Assembly (NCBI RefSeq): GCF_900230185.1
Contig: NZ_OCSR01000002.1
Coordinates: 2,294,001-2,358,000, forward strand
Direction of reading: 5' to 3'
Length of the DNA stretch: 64,000 nt
DNA from: Burkholderia sp. OK233
GTDB taxonomy: Bacteria > Pseudomonadota > Gammaproteobacteria > Burkholderiales > Burkholderiaceae
Shown: piece by piece, positions 41,027-49,818 of the stretch
How positions within the stretch are numbered: the first letter of the stretch is position 1
Layout: each line of letters starts with the position of its first letter
Notes under the pieces: model-generated
What the model was told of the DNA's origin: nothing
Seen by the model: only the letters and a program-made list of their open reading frames with translations
Database searches by the model: none
Translations under genes and position numbers: made by a program

Positions 41027-42235
41027 TCATGTCAGCAGTTCGCAAGCCTGACTGATTCGATCGCACCCCAACGCTAAACGCTCGTCTGACGTAGCAAACG
41101 AAATCCGGAAATGACCACCCGTGCCGAACGCGATTCCAGGCACCACTGCAACGCGCGCGTAGTCGAACAGGTAGTCACACAGGTCAACATCGTTTTGCAG
41201 GATCTTTCCTTCTGGCGTTGCCCTGCCAATCAGGCCTTCGCAAGACGGAAAGAGATAGAACGCGCCCTCCGGACGTCTGCAGCGAATGCCGTCGATCGCG
41301 TTCAACTTTTCTAACGCTGTATCACGCCTGCGTTGGAAAGCGCCATTGCGTTCCTTGATGAAATCCATCGGGCTGTCCAATGCGGCTTGCGCGGCAGCTT
41401 GAGAGACGGAGCAGGGATTGCTGGTGCTTTGCGACTGGACCGTTGCCATCGCCTCGATTAGCGACTTTGGGCCACCGGCGAATCCGATGCGCCATCCGGT
41501 CATCGAATAAGCCTTTGACATGCCATTGACGGTCAGAATTCGCTCCCGCAACTCTGGCGCATCGGAGGCAATAGTCGAGAACTGCCATCCGTCATAACGA
41601 ATGTGCTCGTAAATGTCGTCCGTCATCACCATAACGTGCGGATGCCTGAGGAGCTCAGCTGCCAGGGCGCTCAGTTCAGTGCGCGAATAACCCGCCCCAG
41701 TGGGGTTGCCTGGGGAGTTGAGGATCAGCCACTTGGTGCGAGGCGTAATGGCTTCGCGAAGCTGCTCTGCAGTGATCTTGAATCCCTGTGCTTCGCCGCA
41801 CTGGACTTCGACAGGCACAGCGCCGATCAGCCGGACCATGTCGGGGTACGAGACGTAATAGGGTGCCGGGAGAATCACCTCGTCGCCAGGATTGAGTGAA
41901 GCGAATAGCGCGTTGAAAATAACCTGCTTGCCACCGGTGCCAACGCTGATTTCGCTGACGTCGTACGAAAGGCTGTTGTCACGCCAGAACTTTCGAACGA
42001 TAGCTTCCTTCAACTCGGGGGTGCCATCAACGTCGGTATAGCGCGTGACACCAGAGTCGATTGCGCGTTTCGCTGCATCACAGATATGTTCGGGCGTAGG
42101 GAAGTCTGACTCTCCCTGAGAAAGGCTGACAACGTCGATACCTCTTCGACGCATGTCGGCTGCACGTTTGGTAATGGAGAGTGTCGGTGAAGGTTTCACC
42201 GCACCAAGAAGTTGGGAAAGCATGGGCGATAACAT
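41027..42235 (-). CDS. Class I/II PLP-dependent aminotransferase (aspartate aminotransferase-like)
   Basis: A 402-residue fold-type I aminotransferase. The pyridoxal-phosphate lysine is in N-G-M-S-K-A-Y-S-M-T-G-W-R-I-G, the Asn in N-S-P-G-N-P-T-G and the Arg-containing end in H-F-R-I-S-F-A. The wording resembles the AspB/AatA subgroup (aspartate, aromatic or arogenate substrates). AGGA lies 6 bases before ATG 42235; an upstream start at 42271 has none. The gene lies downstream of gltL after a 174-base AT-rich gap that probably has its own promoter. It would convert an imported amino acid to a keto acid. Confidence 0.93.
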   Translation of the reverse strand: MLSPMLSQLLGAVKPSPTLSITKRAADMRRRGIDVVSLSQGESDFPTPEHICDAAKRAIDSGVTRYTDVDGTPELKEAIVRKFWRDNSLSYDVSEISVGTGGKQVIFNALFASLNPGDEVILPAPYYVSYPDMVRLIGAVPVEVQCGEAQGFKITAEQLREAITPRTKWLILNSPGNPTGAGYSRTELSALAAELLRHPHVMVMTDDIYEHIRYDGWQFSTIASDAPELRERILTVNGMSKAYSMTGWRIGFAGGPKSLIEAMATVQSQSTSNPCSVSQAAAQAALDSPMDFIKERNGAFQRRRDTALEKLNAIDGIRCRRPEGAFYLFPSCEGLIGRATPEGKILQNDVDLCDYLFDYARVAVVPGIAFGTGGHFRISFATSDERLALGCDRISQACELLT

Positions 42236-42409
42236 TCGTTTTCCTAAATTAATATACAGCGTGATCATCATGGTAGTGGCAAGTCGCTCAGAGGAAAATC
42301 AATATATATCCTTGCCAATCACCAAGAATTTTGATGGATTGAATGATCAGAAAAAAATTCAACCGTCATCAGATCACCGCTGCAGCGTGCAACCTTCGTC
42401 GAAAACAGG

Positions 42410-43144
42410 TTAGTGGTGAAGAATTCTCGAAAGAAACTGTTTCGCACGATCGGTTCGCTGCTCAACGTTGCCGAAGAATTCTTCCTTCGGGGTGTCTTCC
42501 AGTATCTTTCCATGGTCCATGAAGATCACGCGGTGTGCAACTTTCTTCGCGAACCCCATCTCGTGCGTCACGCACATCATCGTCATCCCTTCGCGCGTAA
42601 GCTCAACCATCACATCGAGCACCTCGTTGATCATCTCCGGATCCAGCGCCGACGTCGGCTCGTCGAACAGCATGGCGATCGGGTCCATTGAGAGCGCGCG
42701 GGCAATTGCCACGCGTTGCTGCTGGCCACCCGATAGCTGGCCGGGGTACTTGTCCGCCTGCGTCTTGAGGCCCACGCGGTCGAGCAGCTTCAGGCCCTTT
42801 TCGGTCGCCTCGTCCTTGCCGCGGCCCAGCACCTTGATCTGCCCGAGCGTCAGGTTCTCGGTGATGGTCAGGTGTGGGAACAGCTCGAAGTGCTGAAACA
42901 CCATGCCAACCTTTGAACGAAGCCTGGAAAGATTCGTCTTCGGACTGCATACGGGCGTCCCGTTGACCAGGATGTCGCCTTTCTGAATTGGTTCCAGGCC
43001 GTTGATGGTCTTGATTAGGGTGGATTTGCCTGATCCAGATGGGCCGCACACCACGACCACCTCACCCTTGGCGACCCGGGTGGTGCAATCGGTTAGCACC
43101 TGGAAAGCCCCGTAATGCTTGGATACGTTGTTTATCTCGATCAT
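42410..43144 (-). CDS. gltL: Glutamate/aspartate-type ABC transporter ATPase
   Basis: A 244-residue ABC ATPase. Walker A is G-P-S-G-S-G-K-S-T, the signature Q-L-S-G-G-Q-Q-Q-R-V, Walker B L-F-D-E-P-T-S-A and the H loop V-T-H-E-M. This is the GlnQ/GltL subfamily of polar-amino-acid importers. Its ATG overlaps the stop of the permease gene upstream by ATGA, so the two are translationally coupled. It energises uptake with the two permeases and the binding protein of the same operon. Confidence 0.95.
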   Translation of the reverse strand: MIEINNVSKHYGAFQVLTDCTTRVAKGEVVVVCGPSGSGKSTLIKTINGLEPIQKGDILVNGTPVCSPKTNLSRLRSKVGMVFQHFELFPHLTITENLTLGQIKVLGRGKDEATEKGLKLLDRVGLKTQADKYPGQLSGGQQQRVAIARALSMDPIAMLFDEPTSALDPEMINEVLDVMVELTREGMTMMCVTHEMGFAKKVAHRVIFMDHGKILEDTPKEEFFGNVEQRTDRAKQFLSRILHH

Positions 43145-43824
43145 ATGGAAGCCCTTTTCTGGAGACGCCTTACCAACTGGGAAGCGAAGAAACAGATCAC
43201 GAAATAGACGACGCCGGCGAACAGCAGCATGTCGACTGTGCGTCCGTCGCGCTCACCGATGTCGTAGGCCCGGCCGAAGAAGTCTGCTAGTGCGCTGACG
43301 TAGACGAGCGATGAGTCCTGGAAGAGGATGATCCCTTGCATCAGAAGCAGCGGCACCATATTGCGAAAGGCCTGCGGCAGGATGACCAATAGCATGACCT
43401 GTCCATAATGCATTCCCAGCGCCTGTGCCGCGAATAGCTGGCCACGTGGAACGCCCTGAATACCTGCGCGGATGATCTCGGAGCAGTACGCGGCCTCGAA
43501 CAGCGAGAAAGCGATCAGCGAGGACGTCATTCGCAGATCCGAGGCGGCCGACAGGCCTAATACCTTCTGTAGCAACTGCGGGACGATCAAAAAGAACCAC
43601 AGCAATACCATCACCAGTGGAATGGAGCGGCAGACGGTTACGTACCCCTCCGAAAACCAGCTCAACGACCGAATCGAGGATAGACGCATCATCGCGAGAA
43701 TGGCGCCCCAGACAATGCCGACGATTGCGCCCGTCAATGTAATCTCGAGGGATACCACCATGCCTTCGCCAAGCACTTTGAGGTTGGCGGGATTGATCAG
43801 GCTGAAATCGAATGCGTAGGCCAT
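43141..43824 (-). CDS. gltK: Polar amino-acid ABC transporter permease
   Basis: A 227-residue inner-membrane permease of the HisM/GltK family with about five hydrophobic helices. The cytoplasmic EAA-like loop is present around A-A-Q-A-L-G-M-H-Y-G-Q-V-M, and R-S-I-P-L-V-M-V-L-L-W-F marks the N-terminal half. It starts 9 bases after the end of gltJ and its stop overlaps the gltL start. It pairs with the gltJ product as the two membrane subunits. Confidence 0.93.
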   Translation of the reverse strand: MAYAFDFSLINPANLKVLGEGMVVSLEITLTGAIVGIVWGAILAMMRLSSIRSLSWFSEGYVTVCRSIPLVMVLLWFFLIVPQLLQKVLGLSAASDLRMTSSLIAFSLFEAAYCSEIIRAGIQGVPRGQLFAAQALGMHYGQVMLLVILPQAFRNMVPLLLMQGIILFQDSSLVYVSALADFFGRAYDIGERDGRTVDMLLFAGVVYFVICFFASQLVRRLQKRASI

Positions 43825-43833
43825 ATTGATCTC

Positions 43834-44562
43834 TTATTTGGAGCTGATATAACCGGGGACTCGAGCGCGTCGTTCGATCCAGCGCATCAGCATCATGACG
43901 GCCACGTTCAGGAGGCAGTACAACAGCGTTACCGCGATAAACGACTCATAAGGACGGGCCGTGTAATCGACTAATTGGCGTCCCTGACCGGCCAGATCCA
44001 GAAGGCCGATGGTTGAGGCCACCGCGGAATTCTGAAAGATGTTGACGAACTCCGTTGTGAGTGGCGGCACAATGATACGGAACGCCATCGGTAGCACGAC
44101 GTACCGGTATGTCTGTAGAGATGTCAGACCCAGAGCGAGGCTTGCGTTTCCCTGTCCACGCGAAAGACTGCCAATCCCGGAACGCACCTGCTCGCAAATC
44201 CGAGCGGCCGTGAAGGTTCCCAAACAGATGACGCCGGCCATGAATTGCTGGGTGACAGGGTTCATCTGTTTAATCGCTGTTCCCCATGGCAGCAATTCTG
44301 GAACGACGAAATACCAGATAAACAACTGCACCAGCAGTGGAACGTTTCTAAAGAGTTCAACGTACGCGCTGGCGAATCCGGATGCCCATTTGTTTGGTAG
44401 TGTGCGCATCACGCCGAGAACGGAGCCAATGCAAAGGGCAATGATCCAGGAAGTTGACCCGACTGCGATGGTTACCTTCAGCCCGGATACTATCCAATCA
44501 AGGTACGTCTCGCTGGCCGAGGCTCTTTCAAGAAATACGCCCCAATGGAAGAGGTAAGGCAT
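43834..44562 (-). CDS. gltJ: Polar amino-acid ABC transporter permease
   Basis: A 242-residue inner-membrane permease of the GltJ family. It carries the loop A-S-L-A-L-G-L-T-S-L-Q-T-Y-R-Y-V-V-L-P and the segment Y-V-E-L-F-R-N-V-P-L-L-V-Q. ATG 44562 has ACGGA just upstream; the open frame runs to 44592 without a better site. A 220-base gap with two hairpins separates it from gltI upstream. Confidence 0.93.
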   Translation of the reverse strand: MPYLFHWGVFLERASASETYLDWIVSGLKVTIAVGSTSWIIALCIGSVLGVMRTLPNKWASGFASAYVELFRNVPLLVQLFIWYFVVPELLPWGTAIKQMNPVTQQFMAGVICLGTFTAARICEQVRSGIGSLSRGQGNASLALGLTSLQTYRYVVLPMAFRIIVPPLTTEFVNIFQNSAVASTIGLLDLAGQGRQLVDYTARPYESFIAVTLLYCLLNVAVMMLMRWIERRARVPGYISSK

Positions 44563-44656
44563 GGTATCCGTATGACCGCGTCCCGACCGCACAGCTCTTC
44601 AGGCTAGTTTGCGATCTTTCGGCGTTCGCCAAATGTGAAGCGTGGATCTTGCGCTT

Positions 44657-44683
44657 CGTGTGGTCATTGGATATGACCACACG
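44657..44683. repeat. 11-bp inverted repeat in the gltI-gltJ gap
   Basis: CGTGTGGTCAT and ATGACCACACG surround a 5-base loop (TGGAT). It is the nearer to gltJ of two hairpins in this gap. As an mRNA hairpin it could modulate permease expression relative to the binding protein, or protect the gltI message. Confidence 0.5.
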
Positions 44684-44731
44684 CCTGCGCGCCGATTGTG
44701 CAACGAGTTTGTACGTACCGGTCTTTGCCAT

Positions 44732-44755
44732 ACCGGAAGGCGACTGCCTTCCGGT
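44732..44755. repeat. 10-bp inverted repeat after gltI
   Basis: ACCGGAAGGC and GCCTTCCGGT flank the loop GACT, 28 bases past the gltI stop. Strong hairpins here are typical of binding-protein genes expressed above their permeases. No T-run follows on the minus strand. Confidence 0.55.
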
Positions 44756-44782
44756 CGTCAATAATCGATACAGGCACACTAC

Positions 44783-45682
44783 CTACTCGTCAAGCGCCTT
44801 ATCGTTCGGGTTGGTAATGAGCGCCTTCATATCGGCAGACATCGGGAAATCGACGTTGAATCCTCGTGGCGGGATCGGCTGCATAAACCATTTTGTGTAG
44901 AGCTTATTGATCGAACCATCCGTCATCATTCTGGAAATGACGTTGTCCACCAACTTCTTGAACGGCGCATCGTCCTTTCGGAGCATGCAGCCATAAGCTT
45001 CCCGGGTGAAAGGCTTGGCGACTATCATCCAGTCCTGGGGTGATCTCGCCTTTGCGCGCTCAGCGTACAAGATTGCGTCATCGTCCATGTATCCAGCCGC
45101 GCGGCCAGATTCCAACATCAAGAATGCCTCCCCGACGTCTTTGGCACCGATGATGTTCATTCCCAGATTTTTCTTGTCGTTCATGTCTCGCAGCAGACGC
45201 TCCCCGGTCGATCCCGCTGCAGCAACCACGTTGTGGCCCTTCAGGTCCGACCATTCCTTGATTCCACTGTCTTTCTTTACAAGAAGGCGAGTGCCGATGA
45301 TGAAGATGGTGGTTGAAAATCCCACCTGCTTCTCGCGCTCCAGGTTGTTGGTAGTCGTACCGCACTCGAGATCAATTGTGCCGTTCATCAGCAACGGGAT
45401 CCGGTTTTGGGAAGTGACGCTCAGTTCCTTCACCTGCAACGTCGGCATATTCAGTTGCTGCTTGACGGAATCGACGATCTTCGTGCTGATGTCATATGAA
45501 TATCCTGCTTGTTGATTACCACCGAGGTTGTAGTTGAACGGGGGCGAGTCATATCTCACACCAAGTGAAATGATTCCCGTGTCTTTGATCTTCTGCAGGG
45601 TAGGGCCCAGATCGCCAGCCATGGCATTGCAAGCCATTGTCAGCAAAGCGATCCCTGAGAAAATCTTAATGCTCTTAAGCAT
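44783..45682 (-). CDS. gltI: Glutamate/aspartate ABC transporter substrate-binding protein
   Basis: A 299-residue periplasmic binding protein. Residues 1-22 are a signal peptide (ending A-M-A-G). The GltI wording is strong: S-Q-N-R-I-P-L-L-M-N-G-T, L-E-C-G-T-T-T-N-N, F-I-I-G-T-R-L-L-V-K-K and A-Y-G-C-M-L-R-K-D-D, ending in E-P/N-P-N-D-K-A-L. AGAGGAG precedes the ATG. It is the first gene of the importer operon and divergent from a LysR gene. Confidence 0.95.
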   Translation of the reverse strand: MLKSIKIFSGIALLTMACNAMAGDLGPTLQKIKDTGIISLGVRYDSPPFNYNLGGNQQAGYSYDISTKIVDSVKQQLNMPTLQVKELSVTSQNRIPLLMNGTIDLECGTTTNNLEREKQVGFSTTIFIIGTRLLVKKDSGIKEWSDLKGHNVVAAAGSTGERLLRDMNDKKNLGMNIIGAKDVGEAFLMLESGRAAGYMDDDAILYAERAKARSPQDWMIVAKPFTREAYGCMLRKDDAPFKKLVDNVISRMMTDGSINKLYTKWFMQPIPPRGFNVDFPMSADMKALITNPNDKALDE

Positions 45683-46012
45683 GATTAATACTCCTCTTTA
45701 CATTGGTCTCGACTTGAAAATCTTGTTCTGAAGTGCGCGGGAAGATGGGCGCACTAGCCGCAACGCGGTTCGCGGATCACATAGGGTTCGTACCTATCGG
45801 TTTTTATGTAGACATATAAAAATCCAGGGCAATGGCAGGGTTGCCCGGGTCACGGAGCTGGCCTGTGACTTCAGAGACTGGGGCGTAAGAAAGTCACGGG
45901 GTACAGTTCTTTACTTCTCAAGGTGGATCGTTAGAGGTAGTCTATGGCGAAAAATAAACCACCGAAAACGATATGTTTTTGCCCTTGTGAACATTTTTTT
46001 TGATGAGTCGCG
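45683..46012. other. 330-base divergent promoter region between gltI and LysR
   Basis: No gene is seen. It contains ATAGG-N7-CCTAT at 45781-45797, followed by an AT-rich imperfect dyad TTTTTATGT/ACATATAAAAA around 45800-45822, and a T-run just before the LysR start. The dyads are plausible sites for the divergent LysR regulator and for the gltI promoter, but no consensus promoter can be fixed. Confidence 0.4.
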
Positions 46013-46897
46013 ATGCTTCGGGAACTTCAGACCTTCTTGGCCGTGGTGCGCTACGGGTCGTTCGCTAGCGCTGGCGCCAATATCGGGCTCACGCAATCGG
46101 CCGTTAGTGCGCAGATCCACAGGCTCGAAGAAGAGCTGGGCCTCGCGCTGTTTGATCGGAGCGGCCGGCACGCCGTGCTGAATTCGGCCGGCTACGAGGC
46201 TCTTGCCGTAGCGGACGAAATCATGGCGGCCTATTCGAAGCTTGGCCGTAGCGCGGCCAGCTCCCGTGCCGGCTTGATCCGGGTCGGCGCCATCGCTTCG
46301 GCGCAGGCCTCTTTCCTCGCGGACGCACTGGCAGTCTTCCGATTTGAGAATCCGGAATGCCGCGTAAGGCTGGTTCCGGGGGTTTCCCTGAATTTGCTGG
46401 GGCAGGTGGATTCTGGGGAAGTGGACATGGCGGTGATAATCAAACCCCGGTTCACTCTTCCCGCAGATCTACAGTGGAGAGTGCTGCTATCTGAGCCCTT
46501 CTTCCTGCTGGCACCGGAGACGCATCAACGCTTCACGTGGCGAGAGTTGCTGGAAGCAGAGCCGTTCATCCGCTACGATCGAAACGCTTTCGACGGCAGG
46601 CTGGTCGATCAGTTTCTGCGCCGCTCAAAAATTTCTGTAAAGGAGGCAATCGAGCTTGATGAACTTCAAGGGATTGTTCAACTTGTTCGGCGTGGCGTGG
46701 GAGTGGCGCTACTTCCATCTACATCTGCGTTGTCGATTCCGGAGGGGGTTGTTGCCTTGAGTCTTGGGGAAGCCACCTTCTTCAGGGAAGTTGGACTGGT
46801 CGAGCGGCCTGCCCATAGCCGCCAGCCAGCCGCCAATCTGCTAGCGCTGCGGATACTCGAAGCTGCGCAAGCGCAAGCTGGTGGGTGTGCTAACTAA
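46013..46897 (+). CDS. LysR-family transcriptional regulator, divergent from the gltIJKL operon
   Basis: A 294-residue LysR regulator. The HTH reads E-L-Q-T-F-L-A-V-V-R-Y-G-S-F-A-S-A-G-A, T-Q-S-A-V-S-A-Q-I-H-R-L-E-E-E-L-G and L-F-D-R-S-G-R. The C-terminal part is a normal effector domain. Position suggests it controls the amino-acid importer and the linked aminotransferase, SDR and aldolase-like genes. Confidence 0.93.
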   Translation: MLRELQTFLAVVRYGSFASAGANIGLTQSAVSAQIHRLEEELGLALFDRSGRHAVLNSAGYEALAVADEIMAAYSKLGRSAASSRAGLIRVGAIASAQASFLADALAVFRFENPECRVRLVPGVSLNLLGQVDSGEVDMAVIIKPRFTLPADLQWRVLLSEPFFLLAPETHQRFTWRELLEAEPFIRYDRNAFDGRLVDQFLRRSKISVKEAIELDELQGIVQLVRRGVGVALLPSTSALSIPEGVVALSLGEATFFREVGLVERPAHSRQPAANLLALRILEAAQAQAGGCAN

Positions 46898-47008
46898 GTG
46901 GACATTAGATAGCGGTGCTGTGGATGCGTTCGCCGGGTAGTTCCCGGTTGCAGCGGCCAAACCGTTGACTCCCAGTGCCCTGGATATTCATCGTTTCGTA
47001 CCATCGAC

Positions 47009-47983
47009 CTAGACCACGACGACAAACTTCCCCGCCGCCTCATTACGCTCCATCAGTTCATGAGCAATCGGTACCTCGGACAGGCCGAAGATACGTGCGG
47101 GTCGACATTGATAAAAACCGCTCGCGCCCAGCTCTACGATTTTCTGCATTGGCACATCCGACAGCGGGAAATCCGGAGTCCCAAACATGAAGCTCCCGAA
47201 GAAACTCAAGTGAACACCGCTAGGCATCTGACCGAGCGGATCGAACTCAGCGAGTGGCTTAAGCCCGCCCAGGAATCCGGCCAGGCACACGCGGCCGCCA
47301 CGACGTGTCGCACGCAACGAGTCGAGAACACTGCTGTTTCCAATGAGATCAAGCACTGCGTCGGCCTTACCGCCCGGCCATTCCGGCGCCGCACCTAACT
47401 CACCTGCGCTCGTCACTACATGGGCGACGCCCCGCGCGCGCAACATGGCTTCGCAATCCGGCCGACGCGTGGTAGCAATCACCTTGGCACCGAGTTGGAC
47501 GCCGATATCGATCGCTGCCAGCCCGAGGCTCGAGGTCCCCCCGCGCACGACGAGTCGCTGCCCGGACTTTACTTCGAGGTTTCTATGAAGGCAGGTCCAT
47601 GCGACTGCGTACGCTTCCGGCAGCGTGGCGAGATCTGCCCAGTCGAGGGTCGTTTCAACGGCCACGACATTGGTGGCGGGTACAACGACGTATTCTGCAT
47701 AGCTGCCGTCGATCGTTCGCCCCATTCCGCCCATCAACGCAACTACCGTCTGGCCCTCGTGCAGGATCCCGGCTGCATCCGATACCACAGACCCAACACA
47801 TTCTATGCCGCTTACTTCCGCCACCTCTCCCCATAACCCTCGCCGCATATAGAGCTCGGCGCGGTTCAGACCAAACGCCCGAACGCGAATCAAAACACCG
47901 CCGGGTTTAAGGGCGGGGCGCGGCCGCTCGACGATGTGAAGCACGTCAGGACCACCAAACTTGTTTCTCACGATTGCCTTCAT
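47009..47983 (-). CDS. Quinone oxidoreductase-like medium-chain dehydrogenase
   Basis: A 324-residue NADPH-dependent member of the MDR superfamily (zeta-crystallin/QOR type). N-terminal K-F-G-G-P-D-V-L, then G-L-N-R-A-E-L-Y-M-R-R-G. The nucleotide loop reads V-V-R-G-G-T-S-S-L-G-L-A-A. Zinc ligands of alcohol dehydrogenases are absent, as expected for quinone or enone reductases. The conserved C-terminus A-A-G-K-F-V-V-V is intact. It is divergent from a LysR gene at 92 bases. Confidence 0.9.
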   Translation of the reverse strand: MKAIVRNKFGGPDVLHIVERPRPALKPGGVLIRVRAFGLNRAELYMRRGLWGEVAEVSGIECVGSVVSDAAGILHEGQTVVALMGGMGRTIDGSYAEYVVVPATNVVAVETTLDWADLATLPEAYAVAWTCLHRNLEVKSGQRLVVRGGTSSLGLAAIDIGVQLGAKVIATTRRPDCEAMLRARGVAHVVTSAGELGAAPEWPGGKADAVLDLIGNSSVLDSLRATRRGGRVCLAGFLGGLKPLAEFDPLGQMPSGVHLSFFGSFMFGTPDFPLSDVPMQKIVELGASGFYQCRPARIFGLSEVPIAHELMERNEAAGKFVVVV

Positions 47984-48029
47984 GTCGATCTCCTGATTGG
48001 GAGACTGAATGGTAGGATCGATCTTCGTC

Positions 48030-48045
48030 GAGAGAAATTACTCTC
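48030..48045. promoter_or_regulatory. GAGAG-N6-CTCTC dyad between divergent genes
   Basis: A short perfect dyad with an AT-rich centre lies 30 bases before the LysR start (48076) and 47 bases before the dehydrogenase start (47983). It is a likely LysR site by position, but short. Confidence 0.35.
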
Positions 48046-48075
48046 TTTCGACAAAGACTGAAGGCCATTTCTACA

Positions 48076-48966
48076 ATGAACGAGCCCACGCTTTTACAGT
48101 TGCAGTGCTTTGAGGCACTGGTTGCCGAAGGCAGCTTTGCCGCGGCCGCTGCGCGGTTAAACCGAACGCACCCAACGATCCATGCGGCGGTGAGAGCGCT
48201 TGAAGCCCAAGTGGGAATGGTCCTGCTGGACCGGGCTGGATACCGTGTCACGCTGACCGCAGAAGGCACGGCGTATCACGAGCGGGTGATGCAGTTTCTT
48301 CGTCAATATGAAAATCTCCGGCGCGAAGCGGCTCAGCTCGCTGCTGGACAGGAGGCAGAGTTGCGCGTCGTGGTGGGCGACCTGTGTCCGTTGCCCGAGA
48401 CCCTCGGCACGCTCAAACGGTTCTTCGAGACGAGTAGCGGCACGCGTCTTACGCTTCTGTTCGAGGCGATTAGCGGCCCTTGGGAACGGCTGCGGAACGG
48501 CGAATGTGACCTGATATTTCATCACCTTGACAAACCGTCGCCCGCGATCGAATCGGTTGAGTTGTTCGAGGTCAAGCTGGTTCCGGTCGCAGCACCTGGG
48601 TACATCAAGCCATTGACGGTCGAATCGCTCACGCCGGCAGATTTGAGACCCTATGTTCAGTGCATCATCCGCGATACGAGCAAGCAGTCCTCGGACGCCA
48701 ACTACTATCTGATCGAGGGCGCGCCCACCTGCACCGTGCCTGACCAGTTGATGAAGCGCGAGTTGATTGTGCAGGGGCTCGCGTGGGGGCACATGCCTTA
48801 TCACCTCGTCGCCGCCGACCTCGAGAAAAAGCGGCTTGTGTCACTCGAGGGGCGGCACTTGCAAGGCGCGACGCTCAAACACTACGCGGCGCGGCTTCGG
48901 GATGTCGCGCACGGTCCCATTGCGCAGCGTCTTTGGAGTCAGTTGCTGGAGCGGGGTGCACGTTGA
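48076..48966 (+). CDS. LysR-family transcriptional regulator, divergent from the quinone oxidoreductase gene
   Basis: A 296-residue LysR regulator. The HTH is Q-L-Q-C-F-E-A-L-V-A-E-G-S-F-A-A-A-A-A-R-L, then H-P-T-I-H-A-A-V-R-A-L-E-A-Q-V-G and L-L-D-R-A-G-Y-R-V. The effector domain contains A-A-P-G-Y-I. It probably controls the divergent dehydrogenase. After its stop there is an 80-base gap to the convergent YSC84 gene. Confidence 0.92.
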   Translation: MNEPTLLQLQCFEALVAEGSFAAAAARLNRTHPTIHAAVRALEAQVGMVLLDRAGYRVTLTAEGTAYHERVMQFLRQYENLRREAAQLAAGQEAELRVVVGDLCPLPETLGTLKRFFETSSGTRLTLLFEAISGPWERLRNGECDLIFHHLDKPSPAIESVELFEVKLVPVAAPGYIKPLTVESLTPADLRPYVQCIIRDTSKQSSDANYYLIEGAPTCTVPDQLMKRELIVQGLAWGHMPYHLVAADLEKKRLVSLEGRHLQGATLKHYAARLRDVAHGPIAQRLWSQLLERGAR

Positions 48967-49046
48967 ATAGCGGTCGCTGGCCACCTCGATAACGCGAGTC
49001 GCCTTTTCTCGCGACGACCGCGTATTTGCTCCGGTAGCCGTCCGCA

Positions 49047-49610
49047 TCACGGATTGTATTTGGAGATTTTTTGACCTTGCACGCCGAGACCGGCCATCAA
49101 TCCCTGCTGTCCGAAGATGAACGCGTAGACGTCGGATTTCATCGTCGTGGTGGTCATCGACTTGCCCATCCCCGCGTCCACGACTACGACACTCGGACCC
49201 ATGCCGACCGACCATCCATCGCTACTGTTGAGGTAACTGACGGCCGAATCTGTCATCAGGAACATCGCTTCCGAAAACGTTTGTCCGCCCGCCTGCAAGC
49301 CGTAGGAAACCGCACGCGCGGTGTAGTAGCCAAGCACCTTCCCATCGGGGCCGAACATCACGCCCTTGCCACCTTGCGCGCCGACAATGAAACCCGCCTT
49401 CAGAATATCGGGGAACACGAGGATGGCTTTTGCCATTTGCTGGAGTTGTTGCGTCCGGGGTGCATCGTCGACCAGCGTTTGCAGCGCCGCGCGCGCCTTT
49501 GCCTCGAGTTCCGGATCGGTTCCCGGCGCTGACGTTGTCTGCTGGGTCGAACAGGAAACCGCGATTAGCAGGAGTGGCACGGCGAGGATAAGCCGAAGGT
49601 ACTTGAACAT
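49047..49610 (-). CDS. YSC84/SYLF-domain lipoprotein
   Basis: A 187-residue lipoprotein. The lipobox I-A-V-S-C puts the acylated Cys at 20. The mature part is a SYLF (YSC84) lipid-binding domain, with A-K-A-I-L-V-F-P-D-I-L-K-A-G-F, G-A-Q-G-G-K-G-V and a long G-K-S-M-T-T-T-T-M-K-S-D-V-Y-A-F segment. Family members bind phosphoinositides or phospholipids; bacterial roles are unclear. GGAG precedes ATG 49610. The palindrome site 1 lies about 160 bases upstream. Confidence 0.9.
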   Translation of the reverse strand: MFKYLRLILAVPLLLIAVSCSTQQTTSAPGTDPELEAKARAALQTLVDDAPRTQQLQQMAKAILVFPDILKAGFIVGAQGGKGVMFGPDGKVLGYYTARAVSYGLQAGGQTFSEAMFLMTDSAVSYLNSSDGWSVGMGPSVVVVDAGMGKSMTTTTMKSDVYAFIFGQQGLMAGLGVQGQKISKYNP

Positions 49611-49764
49611 GTTCGTGCTCCATTCAGGGAAATGACGTCTCGGTATGAACGTGGCTCGCGCGCCGGATTCTTTGCCGCTTGAAGAGACGGTGATCGTGTG
49701 ACCGATGTGGTTTGCGGCTGGCTTCGGTTGAAATAAATAGTGGCGTCGACGACCTGCAAAGACA

Positions 49765-49782
49765 ATTGGACCTTGGTCCAAT
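49765..49782. promoter_or_regulatory. Palindrome site 1 (ATTGGACC-TT-GGTCCAAT), YSC84 gene
   Basis: A perfect palindrome with 8-bp arms and a 2-base spacer, centred about 163 bases before the YSC84 ATG and 40 bases before the 3' end of the K+ channel gene. The right arm continues as GGTCCAATAT, as in sites 3 and 4. Confidence 0.7.
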
Positions 49783-49818
49783 ATCGCGCCATGAGGCCCG
49801 GCATGTCACGGCAAGGAC

